From: Streptomyces plumbidurans
GTDB taxonomy: Bacteria; Actinomycetota; Actinomycetes; Streptomycetales; Streptomycetaceae
Assembly (NCBI RefSeq): GCF_019857225.1
Contig: NZ_JAFJSY010000008.1
Location: forward strand, 1-64,000
DNA length: 64,000 nucleotides
Direction of reading: 5' to 3'
The notes beneath the pieces were generated by a model. The model searched no databases. It was not told the DNA's origin and was given only the letters and a program-made list of their open reading frames with translations. Positions 50,875-58,878 of the stretch are shown here, one piece after another. Every line of letters starts with the position of its first letter. Position 1 is the first letter of the stretch. The position numbers and the translations under genes are program-made.

Positions 50875-52274
50875 ATCTCCCGCACGTCGACGCGGCCGGA
50901 GCGGGACGCGGCGGCCAGCGCCTCGAAGTCCCGTTCGTTCCGGTCGGCGTAGGACTGCGCGAACTCGGTGAGGGCGCGGTCGAAGCGGTCGCTGCGGCCG
51001 AGGTAGGCGGCGATGGCGATCGGATCGCCGGAACGGGCGTGGGCCCGGGCCAGGGACGCGCCGCACAGCCGGGCGAACAGGCCCAGGAGCCCGGGGTCCA
51101 TGGTCTCCGGGCGTGCGATGCCCTTCCAGTCGCGCAGCTGCCGTACGTAGAAATCGCGCTCCCTGCCGTCGAAGCCCACCACGTGCGTCCAGCCGAGGAA
51201 GATGTCGCTGGTGGTCTGGATCAGGCGCTGGCCCGTGACGACGCGGCGGCCCTGGTTGTCGTAGCGGTCGCCGCCCGTCTGGGCGGACAGCACCGACTCC
51301 TGGGCCTCCTTGGCCTGCAGCAGCAGCGGGTCGTCGTCGTTCCTGCCGAGCAGGAGCAGGATCCAGCAGCGGGTGCCGACGCTGCCGACGCCCACCACCT
51401 TCCGGGCCATGTCGACCAGGTGGTAGTGGCGCAGCAGATGCCGGCGCTCGGACGACAGGGTCTGCGCATATCCGTCGAGTACGGTCCTCAGCGCCTTCTC
51501 CTCGTCCGCCGAACCGGCCGCGAGATCGCCGAGCGGGGTGATCAGAGGAGGGTCGGGTGTGATGCGGCGGCCCGCGGCGGTGTCGCGCGTCAGCTTCTCG
51601 AACGCCTGCATTCCGGTGCGGGTGCGGGCCTGGGCGGTGGCGCGGCGGGTGCGGCGCCTGGCCTCCTTGTCCATCGACGAGGCCAGCAGTTCGCGCAGCC
51701 CGTCCACGTCGTCCTGGGCGTACCAGATGTCCAGGGTGGTCATGCCGGCGCAGTCACGCATCCGCTCCCGGTAGGCCCGTACGCAGGTCCGTACGGCGGC
51801 GTTCTGCTGTTTGACGGAGAAGCCGTTGGCCCGGCCCGCGATCGCGAAGCTCGCCGACAGCCGCTTCACGTCCCACTCGAAGGGGCCCGGGAGGGTCTCG
51901 TCGAAGTCGTTGATGTCGAAGACGAGACGGCGCTCCGGTGAGGCGAGCAGCCGGAAGTTCAGCAGATGGGCGTCTCCGCACAGCTGCACGCGCAGGCCGG
52001 TGGTCGGGGTGGGGCCCAGGTCCGCGGCCATGATGGCGGCCGCACCCCGGTAGAAGCGGAACGGCGACTCCAGCATGCGGCCGTAGCGGATCGGCACGAG
52101 TTCCGGTACCCGGGTGGCCGACTGACGGTCTATCACCTCGACCGGGTCGAAACGGTCCTCGGCCGCCTCGAACCATCCGTGGCACGAACGCGACGCACGG
52201 GCCCGCGCGTTCCGGCCGATCTGCGCGCGCTCGGCGGGCGACAGGGCTGCGGTGAAGGGGTGGGGAACGGTCAT
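50871..52274 (-). CDS. DUF2252 family protein (kinase-like fold)
   Basis: A 467-residue DUF2252 protein. Visible patterns are RMLESPFRFYRGAAAIMAAD, VQLCGDAHLLNFRLLASPER, LVFDINDFDETLPGPFEWDV and KRLSASFAIAGR. The CGDAHLLNF and FDINDFDE pair recall the catalytic and Mg-binding loops of aminoglycoside-phosphotransferase-like kinases, so it may phosphorylate a small molecule; no substrate is known. ATG 52274 has GGAGG eight bases upstream. It is divergent from the HdeD operon, sharing repeat copy 5. Confidence 0.9.
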   Translation of the reverse strand: MTVPHPFTAALSPAERAQIGRNARARASRSCHGWFEAAEDRFDPVEVIDRQSATRVPELVPIRYGRMLESPFRFYRGAAAIMAADLGPTPTTGLRVQLCGDAHLLNFRLLASPERRLVFDINDFDETLPGPFEWDVKRLSASFAIAGRANGFSVKQQNAAVRTCVRAYRERMRDCAGMTTLDIWYAQDDVDGLRELLASSMDKEARRRTRRATAQARTRTGMQAFEKLTRDTAAGRRITPDPPLITPLGDLAAGSADEEKALRTVLDGYAQTLSSERRHLLRHYHLVDMARKVVGVGSVGTRCWILLLLGRNDDDPLLLQAKEAQESVLSAQTGGDRYDNQGRRVVTGQRLIQTTSDIFLGWTHVVGFDGRERDFYVRQLRDWKGIARPETMDPGLLGLFARLCGASLARAHARSGDPIAIAAYLGRSDRFDRALTEFAQSYADRNERDFEALAAASRSGRVDVREM

Positions 52275-52381
52275 GGCTCGACCTCCTGGTCCGGTGCGGC
52301 AATCCGCCTGGAGACCGCTCGTCCCGCTCCGCTCCGCGCAACGTCTCCGGGTCAAGCCCACCGGCACGGCGGTCCCGGCGG

Positions 52382-52400
52382 ATCACCCGGGACGGGTGAC
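52382..52400. promoter_or_regulatory. Regulon inverted repeat, copy 5 (DUF2252/HdeD divergent promoter)
   Basis: ATCACCC-GGGAC-GGGTGAC, in the 226-bp region between divergent genes, 100 bp from the HdeD start and 107 bp from the DUF2252 start. One arm position is unpaired. It could serve both directions. Confidence 0.55.
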
Positions 52401-52500
52401 CCGGTTGACGGCACCCGGGGGGACGCTGGCGTCGTCAGGTCCCCCGCACACGGCCCCGCCGGCGGTCCGGATCCGATCCGCTCGTCAGCGAGGAGGAGCC

Positions 52501-53181
52501 ATGACCATTCCGCGCGGTCCGGCATCGCGTACCGGACCGGAGCACAGCCCCGACGGCGTGGCACCCGGCCAGGCGGGCGGTGCCGCGAGGGCGCTGGAGC
52601 AGCTGGGCCGCTCCTGGACCTGGGTGCTGGCCTCGTCGGTCATGACGCTCGTGCCGGGTGTCCTGGTGCTGGTCTGGCCGGACGAGACCCTGCACGTCCT
52701 GGCCGTGCTGATCGGGCTGTACCTGCTGGTGACCGGGGCGTTCAGGTTCGTCGCGGTCTTCGCCGGCGCCGGGGGCGCCGAACGCGTCGTATCGCTGGCC
52801 ATGTCCATCCTGTTCGTCCTGGGCGGAGTGCTGTGTCTGCGCAATCCGCTGCAGACCATCGCCGCGCTCTCGCTGATCGTGGGACTGACCTGGCTGATGA
52901 CCGGGATCCTCACCCTCTACACGGCGATCGCCGCCGAGGACATGCCGCACCGCGGCTTCGTGGTGGGGGCCGCGGTGATCGGCATCGTCGCCGGAATCGT
53001 CGTGCTGGCCATGCCGTCCGAGTCGGCGCGCGCCTTGACCCGGCTGCTCGGCCTCTGGCTCGTGCTGCTCGGACTGGCCGAGCTGGTGCTCGCCCTCGCC
53101 TGGCGGGCCGCGCTGCGCCGGGTCGGTCTCACCGGCCACACGGGTGCCTCCGCGGCCGACGGTGCCACGTCCCCCGGCTGA
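52501..53181 (+). CDS. HdeD-family membrane protein
   Basis: The 226-residue protein has six hydrophobic segments in the HdeD pattern: TWVLASSVMTLVPGVLVLVW, VLAVLIGLYLLVTGAFRFVA, SMSILF-like LAMSILFVLGGVLCLRNP, ALSLIVGLTWLMTGILTLY, GFVVGAAVIGIVAGIVVLAM and RLLGLWLVLLGLAELVLALA. In Escherichia coli HdeD belongs to the acid-stress set. ATG 52501 has GAGGAGGAG upstream. First of three same-strand membrane-protein genes. Confidence 0.9.
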   Translation: MTIPRGPASRTGPEHSPDGVAPGQAGGAARALEQLGRSWTWVLASSVMTLVPGVLVLVWPDETLHVLAVLIGLYLLVTGAFRFVAVFAGAGGAERVVSLAMSILFVLGGVLCLRNPLQTIAALSLIVGLTWLMTGILTLYTAIAAEDMPHRGFVVGAAVIGIVAGIVVLAMPSESARALTRLLGLWLVLLGLAELVLALAWRAALRRVGLTGHTGASAADGATSPG

Positions 53182-53233
53182 CCGATACCGCGGCAGGACC
53201 GCTACCGGGCGCGGACACGACGAGGGAGACACC

Positions 53234-54586
53234 ATGAATCGCCCTTCGGCCTCGGTGACTCCGGGTTCCGGCGCGACCGCCGGGCCCCCGCGTGAGATGA
53301 CCTCCACGGAGCAGGAGGAGTACCTGCGGCTGAGGCACGCCGCTTCGGTACGTCACCGGCTGGCCCGCCGCTCGGGTGCCGTCGTGCTGCTGGTGCTGAC
53401 GATGCTGCTCGCGCCCCTGGCGCTCGTCGCGGCCTGGGTGCACGACGAGGTCGCCGACACCGGCCGCTATGTGCAGACCGTCAAGCCGCTGGCCTCGGAT
53501 CCGGCCGTCCAGAAGGTCCTGGTCAACCGGCTCACCGACCGGGTCGTGGACAACGTGGACGTGGACGCGGTGACGAACGCGCTCACCGACACGCTGCAGA
53601 AGAACGGGGTGCAGCCGCGTGTCGTGGAGGCCTCCAAGGTGCTCGCCGGCCCGCTGCGCTCCGCGGTGCACACCGTCGTGGAGCGCAATGTGAGCCGCGT
53701 GGTCACCAGCGAGGTGTTCCAGCAGGCCTGGGTGGGGGCCAACCGCCGGGCGCACGCAGCCGTGGTGAGCATGCTCACCGGCTCGCGCGAGGGGGCACTG
53801 CAGGCCGACGGCGGCAAGGTGCAACTGGATCTCGGAACCGTCGTCGACCAGGTGCGCCAACGCCTGGTCGACGCGGGTTTCGACAAGGCCTCCGCCATCC
53901 CCGACGTGAACCGCACCGTCACGCTGTTCGAGACCGAGCAACTGGGCAAGGCGCAGGACGGGATGCGGCTGCTGGACGTCGTCGGCACCTGGCTGCCCGT
54001 CCTGACCCTGGTCCTCGCGGGGCTGACCGTGTGGGTCGCTCCCAACCACCGGCTGATGGTGATGGTCGTCGGCATCGCAGTCGCGGTGATGGCGGTGCTG
54101 CTGCTGGTCGCCCTCGCCGTCGTACGCCGGGTCTACCTCGACTCCGTCCCCTCGGCGGCTCTGCCGCCCGACGCCGCCGCGGTCATCTACGACGCCTTCC
54201 TCCGCTTCCTGCGCTCCAGCACTCGTACCCTGCTCGTCGTGTCCCTGCTCGCGGCGCTGACCGCCTACCTCTACGGCCCCGGCAGGGCGGCTCGCGGCGT
54301 CAGGGGCCTGGCCGGACGCGGAGCCACGGCAGCCGGGAGCGGGCTGCGCCGCACCGGGCTGAACACGGGCCTCACGGGACGCTGGCTGACCGCGCATGCG
54401 TCCTGGACCGTCGGGGTCACCATCGGGGCGGGCGCCCTGGCCCTCGTTCTCTGGAACCGGCCCACCGTCGGAGCGGTCGTCCTCGTACTCGTCCTGGTCC
54501 TGGTCGTGCTGGCGATCACCGCCGTGCTCGCGGCCGCGGGTCCGGCTCCCGACGCCGCCGCCGAGCCGGGGCCCGCGGTCACGTGA
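53234..54586 (+). CDS. Large membrane protein of unknown function
   Basis: A 450-residue protein. The first membrane segment is at about 50-70 (GAVVLLVLTMLLAPLALVAA). A hydrophilic domain of about 170 residues follows (TGRYVQTVKPLASDPAVQKV, NVDVDAVTNALTDTLQKNG) and should lie outside the membrane. More helices follow at about 255-300, 335-355 and 395-440. The domain resembles uncharacterised streptomycete integral membrane proteins. It sits 52 bp after HdeD and 3 bp before a YihY-like gene, so the three are likely one operon. The start ATG 53234 has GAGGGAG upstream. Confidence 0.8.
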   Translation: MNRPSASVTPGSGATAGPPREMTSTEQEEYLRLRHAASVRHRLARRSGAVVLLVLTMLLAPLALVAAWVHDEVADTGRYVQTVKPLASDPAVQKVLVNRLTDRVVDNVDVDAVTNALTDTLQKNGVQPRVVEASKVLAGPLRSAVHTVVERNVSRVVTSEVFQQAWVGANRRAHAAVVSMLTGSREGALQADGGKVQLDLGTVVDQVRQRLVDAGFDKASAIPDVNRTVTLFETEQLGKAQDGMRLLDVVGTWLPVLTLVLAGLTVWVAPNHRLMVMVVGIAVAVMAVLLLVALAVVRRVYLDSVPSAALPPDAAAVIYDAFLRFLRSSTRTLLVVSLLAALTAYLYGPGRAARGVRGLAGRGATAAGSGLRRTGLNTGLTGRWLTAHASWTVGVTIGAGALALVLWNRPTVGAVVLVLVLVLVVLAITAVLAAAGPAPDAAAEPGPAVT

Positions 54587-54589
54587 GCC

Positions 54590-55450
54590 ATGGCCGGACG
54601 GACCGCACCGGCCACCACCCGCAGGCAGCGCGTGGCCCGGGCTGCGGCGCGACTTCGGGCCGGACCGCTGGGCCGGCTGCTGCCCCGGCTGGCCGCGCTC
54701 AACCTGGTGGAGGGCGCCATGAGGCTGGCCGCGCAGGCGTTCCTGGCGGCGCTCCCCCTGCTGATGACCGTGGCGGCGTTCGCGCCGGCCGGGGTGAAGG
54801 ACCTGCTGCTCGACTCCCTCAGTTCGGTTCTGGGGGTGAAGGGTGAGGCGCTCGACGAGGTCAGGCACGTCTACTCCGCGGGAGCCTCCGCACGGCAGTC
54901 CGTAGGTGCGCTCGGTGTGCTCCTGACCCTCGCGTCGGCCACCGCGTTCAGCCGGGCCCTGCAGGCGGTGTGCGAACGCTGCTGGCGGCTGCCTCGGGCG
55001 CCGATGCGGTCGGCGGCCTGGCGCTGGCTCATCTGGCTGGTGGTGTGGCTGGCCTTCATGCTCCTCCAGGCCCCGCTGCGGAAGGGTTTCGGCGTCGGCC
55101 CGGCCACCGGTCTGGCACTGACCCTTGCGGGGTCCGTCCTGCTGTGGTGGTGGTCCCAGCATCTGCTGCTGGGCGGCAGGATCGGCTGGCCGAGTCTGCT
55201 GCCGGGAGCGGTCCTCGCGGGGGCGGGCACGATCACGCTGAGCTGGGCAGGCCATCTGATCCTGGCCAACGCCATGCAGCGCAGCCTCGATGACTTCGGC
55301 CCGCTCGGGCCGGTCTTCACACTCCTGTCCTGGCTGATCGGCGTCTTCCTCGTCGCGCTCTCGGGCCTGGCCCTCGGCGAGGCCGTCGCCACCAGCACGT
55401 GGTACCGGGCCTCCGTCCTTCTGCCCGGCGGGGAGAAGGCGGTGCGCTGA
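54590..55450 (+). CDS. YihY/BrkB-like membrane protein
   Basis: A 286-residue protein with about six membrane helices and a YihY-like plan: RLAAQAFLAALPLLMTVAAF, FSRALQAVCERCWRLPRAP, WRWLIWLVVWLAFMLLQAPL, PSLLPGAVLAGAGTITLSWA and LGPVFTLLSWLIGVFLVAL. It is shorter and more divergent than the relative at 14855-15919. ATG 54590 follows the previous stop by 3 bp. Function unknown. Confidence 0.82.
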   Translation: MAGRTAPATTRRQRVARAAARLRAGPLGRLLPRLAALNLVEGAMRLAAQAFLAALPLLMTVAAFAPAGVKDLLLDSLSSVLGVKGEALDEVRHVYSAGASARQSVGALGVLLTLASATAFSRALQAVCERCWRLPRAPMRSAAWRWLIWLVVWLAFMLLQAPLRKGFGVGPATGLALTLAGSVLLWWWSQHLLLGGRIGWPSLLPGAVLAGAGTITLSWAGHLILANAMQRSLDDFGPLGPVFTLLSWLIGVFLVALSGLALGEAVATSTWYRASVLLPGGEKAVR

Positions 55451-55466
55451 CCGGCTCGTGCACCCG

Positions 55467-55485
55467 CTCACCCGCGCCGGGTGAG
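55467..55485. promoter_or_regulatory. Regulon inverted repeat, best copy 6
   Basis: CTCACCC-GCGCC-GGGTGAG has perfect 7-bp arms. It lies 78 bp before the SHOCT-protein start and 16 bp after the YihY-like stop. Confidence 0.75.
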
Positions 55486-55563
55486 GCGCCCGGTCCTTGC
55501 CGTGCGCACGCTGGGAACGCAGAAGCAGCCTCCCGGGCGCAGGCCCGGGACGGAGGGAGAGAC

Positions 55564-56028
55564 ATGAGCGCGCCGACGTATCTCGCGTACGACTATCCGA
55601 TGCTGAGCATCTTCTGGTCCATGCTGGTGTTCTTCCTGTGGATCATGTGGTTCGTCCTGCTCTTCCGGATCGTCGTCGACATCTTCCGTGACGACGCCAT
55701 GAGCGGATGGGCCAAGGGCGGCTGGCTGGCGTTCGTGATCATCCTGCCCTTCCTGGGTGTCTTCGTCTACGTGATCGCGCGCGGCAAGAACATGGGCCGC
55801 CGGGAGGTAGCGCAGGCACGGGATCAGCAGCGGGCCTTCGACTCGTACGTGCGCGAGACCGCCAAGGGCGCAGGTGCGCCCAGCAGCGCCGAGGAGCTCG
55901 TCAAGCTGTCCGACATCCGCGCCCGCGGCGACATCACCGACGAGGAGTTCGCCAGGGCGAAGGAGCTGGTCCTGAGCGGACACGGGGCAGGGTCTCGTTC
56001 CGGCGCGACCGCCGCTGCCGGGCACTGA
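55564..56028 (+). CDS. Membrane-anchored SHOCT-domain protein
   Basis: The product has 154 residues. Two membrane helices (MLSIFWSMLVFFLWIMWFVL with LFRIVVDIF, then GGWLAFVIILPFLGVFVYVI) are followed by a linker. A C-terminal SHOCT domain follows, with AEELVKLSDIRARGDITDEE and FARAKELVLSG. The N-terminal part resembles the PLD-nuclease N-terminal membrane unit. SHOCT domains occur at the ends of many membrane proteins as oligomerisation modules. ATG 55564 has GGGAGAG upstream and repeat copy 6 before it. Confidence 0.9.
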   Translation: MSAPTYLAYDYPMLSIFWSMLVFFLWIMWFVLLFRIVVDIFRDDAMSGWAKGGWLAFVIILPFLGVFVYVIARGKNMGRREVAQARDQQRAFDSYVRETAKGAGAPSSAEELVKLSDIRARGDITDEEFARAKELVLSGHGAGSRSGATAAAGH

Positions 56029-56061
56029 GCACGCCGCAGTGATCGAAACGAGGTATCCAGG

Positions 56062-56508
56062 ATGACCGCCACACACACCACACAGACGAGTTCCGCGAAG
56101 CAGTCGTGGGCCGCCGGCCTGATGACCTTCGGGGCCGTCATGCTGACGATCGCCGGACTGCTCGCCATCTTCCGCGGCATCATGGCGATCGCCGAGGACG
56201 ACGTGTTCGTCACGACGCCCAACTACGTCTTCCAGTTCGACCTGACCAGCTGGGGCTGGATCCATCTCGTGCTCGGCGTGGTCGCCGTGTTCGTCAGCTT
56301 CGGCCTGTTCCAGGCGGCCACCTGGGCCCGCGTCGCCGGTGTGGCGATCGCAGGGCTCATCATCATCGCCAACTTCCTCTCACTGCCGGAGTATCCGGTG
56401 TGGTCCGTCGTGATGATCGCGTTCTCCGCGTTCATCATCTGGGCCCTGTGCGTGGTCCGGCGCGACGAGGCCTTCGAGCCGTTCGAACGCCCGGGGCGCA
56501 GCATCTGA
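56062..56508 (+). CDS. Four-helix membrane protein (DUF7144-like)
   Basis: A 148-residue protein with four hydrophobic segments: WAAGLMTFGAVMLTIAGLLA, WGWIHLVLGVVAVFVSFGLF, ARVAGVAIAGLIIIANFLSL and WSVVMIAFSAFIIWALCVVR. The plan, with FRGIMAIAEDDVFVTTPNYV between helices 1 and 2, is typical of a streptomycete membrane family that I recall as DUF7144. It follows the SHOCT gene by 33 bp and probably shares its transcript. The gene function is unknown. Confidence 0.85.
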   Translation: MTATHTTQTSSAKQSWAAGLMTFGAVMLTIAGLLAIFRGIMAIAEDDVFVTTPNYVFQFDLTSWGWIHLVLGVVAVFVSFGLFQAATWARVAGVAIAGLIIIANFLSLPEYPVWSVVMIAFSAFIIWALCVVRRDEAFEPFERPGRSI

Positions 56509-56516
56509 GACGGCGT

Positions 56517-57404
56517 TCAGGGTGTGAGCATGCGGTCCTGCTCCACCGGGGGTGTGCCGTCGTGCCAGGGCAGGGGCTTGCCGAAGCGGATCAACTCGCC
56601 GTGGAGGGCGGGGTCGACGTGTTCGGTGAAGACCAGGTCGAGTACGGCGCGGGCGGCGTCGGAGGGCGACTGGGCGTGGCTGTAGTCGCTGAACCAGGGC
56701 CGTGAGGTGGCGGTGTCGACCATGCCGGGGCACACCGAGGCGATCAGGGTGTCGTCGGCGAGGTCGCGCTCGCGGCGTTCGGCGGCGACGGCGCGGACCG
56801 CGGCGACCTGGGCCACCTTGGAGGGGACATTGAGCCAGCGGGGCCAACCGGCCTCCTCCGCCGTCCTGTTGTGGATGGCGGTGCGCCAGGACTCGACGGC
56901 GTTCTCCACCTGCTCCAGGTCCGCACCGTCGAACAGATCGTGCAGACGCGGATCGAGATGACCGAGGGTGCCCAGGCTGCTGGCCACGACGAGCAGCCGG
57001 CCGCCGGGGCGCAGAATCGGTCCGAAGCTGCGCAGGATCGCGTGCGTCGCGGTGTTCGAGACGTCGATGAACTCGTCGGCGCGGGCGGCCTGCGACTCCT
57101 CGGGCAGCACTCGGGCCACCGCGTTGGAGATCACGACGTCCAACCCGCCGTGCTGCGCGCTCAGTTCGTCGGCGAGGCGGCCGATGGCGCCGGTGTCGGT
57201 GACGTCCAGGACCCGGCCCTCGACACGGGCGCGGGTCCCGGGCAGCTGCGCCACCTCGCGGGCCGCCTCGGACACCCGTTGCGGGTTGCGGCCGGTGAGC
57301 AGGACCAGGTCGTCCGGCTGCATACGGGCGGCGAGTCCTTCCACGAGTGCGCGGCCGAGGCCCTGGTTGGCGCCGGTGACGAGGGCGATGCGTGAAGCGG
57401 TCAT
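56517..57404 (-). CDS. SDR-family protein without the catalytic Tyr
   Basis: A 295-residue protein with a good Rossmann motif (LVTGANQGLGRALVEGLA) and VVISNAVARV in place of NNAG. It has an extra helix of the carbonyl-reductase kind, then WLNVPSKVAQVAAVRAV, where Asn stands at the Tyr position of Tyr-x3-Lys. The end VCPGMVDTATSRPWF is normal for the SDR fold. It may therefore bind NAD(P) without usual catalysis, or use another residue. ATG 57404. Convergent with the preceding gene, 8 bp between stops. Confidence 0.85.
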   Translation of the reverse strand: MTASRIALVTGANQGLGRALVEGLAARMQPDDLVLLTGRNPQRVSEAAREVAQLPGTRARVEGRVLDVTDTGAIGRLADELSAQHGGLDVVISNAVARVLPEESQAARADEFIDVSNTATHAILRSFGPILRPGGRLLVVASSLGTLGHLDPRLHDLFDGADLEQVENAVESWRTAIHNRTAEEAGWPRWLNVPSKVAQVAAVRAVAAERRERDLADDTLIASVCPGMVDTATSRPWFSDYSHAQSPSDAARAVLDLVFTEHVDPALHGELIRFGKPLPWHDGTPPVEQDRMLTP

Positions 57405-57598
57405 GGCTTCAACGCTAGGAACACGGCGTGCATGAGTCCAACGAGAGTCCGGCACAGCACGTATGCGTGATCGTCATGGCCGAGCCTGCCGCGCTTGTTC
57501 ATGTTCATGAATTTCTCTCACGTGTCTGTACAGTCCCACACCTCGTGTGCGACGCTCGGCCAACTCCTGTCATTCATTGACCAGTTGGAGGGACCGGC

Positions 57599-58831
57599 AT
57601 GACTGTTTCCCGGCGTGCGGTACTCACCACGGCGGCCGGTGTCGCTGCGGGGTGGGCGGCCGCGGCACCGGCCGTGGCCGATACGCAGGCGCCGACCCCG
57701 ACGCCGGCGGCGGACCTGCGCGTGCTCGGTGCGGCGGCCGACTACGCCGTCGAGAAGGTGCGCAGTGTGGCGCCGGGGGTGACCGCCTTCCCCGTGGGCA
57801 CGAAGTTCGAGAAGTGGACGTACTCGCAGAACGGGGACTGGGTCGGCGGGTTCTGGCCGGGGACGCTGTGGATGGCGTGGCTGCGCAGCAAGGACGACGC
57901 CTTCCGCGGCTGGGCCCTGGAGTCGGCGCGGAAGCTGGCGCCACGGCAGACCGACACGAGCACGCACGACCTCGGTTTCCTCTTCTACCCGTCGTGGGTC
58001 ACCGCCTGGCGGCTGACCGGCGACGAGGCCTGGCGCACGGGCGCGGTCAGGGCTGCCGACTCCCTGATCAAGCGCTACAACCCGCGCGGGCACTTCATCC
58101 GGGCGTGGGGTGCGCTGAACGATCCGGCGAACGCGGGCCGGGTCATCATGGACACCATCATGAACCTGGACCTGCTGGCGTTCGCGAGCGCGCAGACCGG
58201 CGACGGCACGTACCTGGACATCGCGGTCGAGCACGCGAAGACCGCGCAGAAGGTGTTCCCGCGGCCCGACGGATCGACGCCGCACGTCTACGACTTCGAT
58301 CCGGACACCGGCGCTCCCATCGGCCCGAACACCGTGCAGGGTTACAGCCCCACCTCGTGCTGGTCACGCGGGCAGGCATGGGGGGTGTACGGGTTCACGA
58401 CGATGTACCGGCGGACCGGCGACACGGAGTTCCTGGCCACCGCGCGCAAACTCGCGGACTTCGCGGTGGCCGCGCTGACTGCGGACCACGTGCCGGTGTG
58501 GGACTACTTCGCGCCGCAGCAGCCGTACGACATCAAGGACGCGTCGGCCGGTGCGGTCACGGCCTGCGGGCTGCTCGATCTGGCCGCGGCCACCGGCCGG
58601 CAGTCCTATCGCGACGTGGCGGTGCGCATGCTGACCGCGCTGGCGCAGACGTGCCTGACGAAGAACTCGGCCCGCGCGGACGCGGTCGTGGCCCGCTGCA
58701 CGCGTAACCGCCCGGCCGAGGACGGTATCGAGATCTCCCTTCCGTACGCCGACTACTACCTGCTGGAGGGCATCCTGCGGGTGCTCCAGCCGCAGGACGT
58801 CGACCGGGCGATCGACCTGTCCACGGTCTGA
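57599..58831 (+). CDS. Tat-exported GH88 unsaturated glucuronyl hydrolase
   Basis: The 410-residue protein has a Tat signal (VSRRAVLTTAAGVAAGWAAA) and a GH88 (alpha/alpha)6 barrel. FEKWTYSQNGDWVGGFWPGT, THDLGFLFYPSW and MDTIMNLDLLAFAS carry the two catalytic Asp residues at about 122 and 184, separated by about the same distance as in the characterised family. The family removes unsaturated uronic acids left by polysaccharide lyases from glycosaminoglycans, heparin or other uronate polymers. It is a lone gene with GGAGGG upstream. The AT-richer leader (57440-57598) has no clear repeat. Confidence 0.92.
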   Translation: MTVSRRAVLTTAAGVAAGWAAAAPAVADTQAPTPTPAADLRVLGAAADYAVEKVRSVAPGVTAFPVGTKFEKWTYSQNGDWVGGFWPGTLWMAWLRSKDDAFRGWALESARKLAPRQTDTSTHDLGFLFYPSWVTAWRLTGDEAWRTGAVRAADSLIKRYNPRGHFIRAWGALNDPANAGRVIMDTIMNLDLLAFASAQTGDGTYLDIAVEHAKTAQKVFPRPDGSTPHVYDFDPDTGAPIGPNTVQGYSPTSCWSRGQAWGVYGFTTMYRRTGDTEFLATARKLADFAVAALTADHVPVWDYFAPQQPYDIKDASAGAVTACGLLDLAAATGRQSYRDVAVRMLTALAQTCLTKNSARADAVVARCTRNRPAEDGIEISLPYADYYLLEGILRVLQPQDVDRAIDLSTV

Positions 58832-58865
58832 CCTGCGCGCCCTGCCGCGTAGGTCAGACCGTGGA
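58820..58865. terminator. Strong bidirectional hairpin terminator
   Basis: TCCACGGTCTGACCTGCGCG (58820-58839) pairs at 19 of 20 positions with 58846-58865, around a 6-base loop. The left arm contains the GH88 stop; the right arm ends 13 bp from the stop of the convergent gene. Confidence 0.88.
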
Positions 58866-58878
58866 CGGCAGGGTCGGG

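Noticed and set aside
53129..55471. Long minus-strand frame opposite the HdeD operon
   Set aside because: Gln/Arg/Gly/His-rich shadow; the plus strand has clear membrane proteins with ribosome sites.
49981..56047. Shared 9-mer GTGATCGAA before the genes at 50012 and 56062
   Set aside because: Too short and placed at different distances from the starts; chance is likely.
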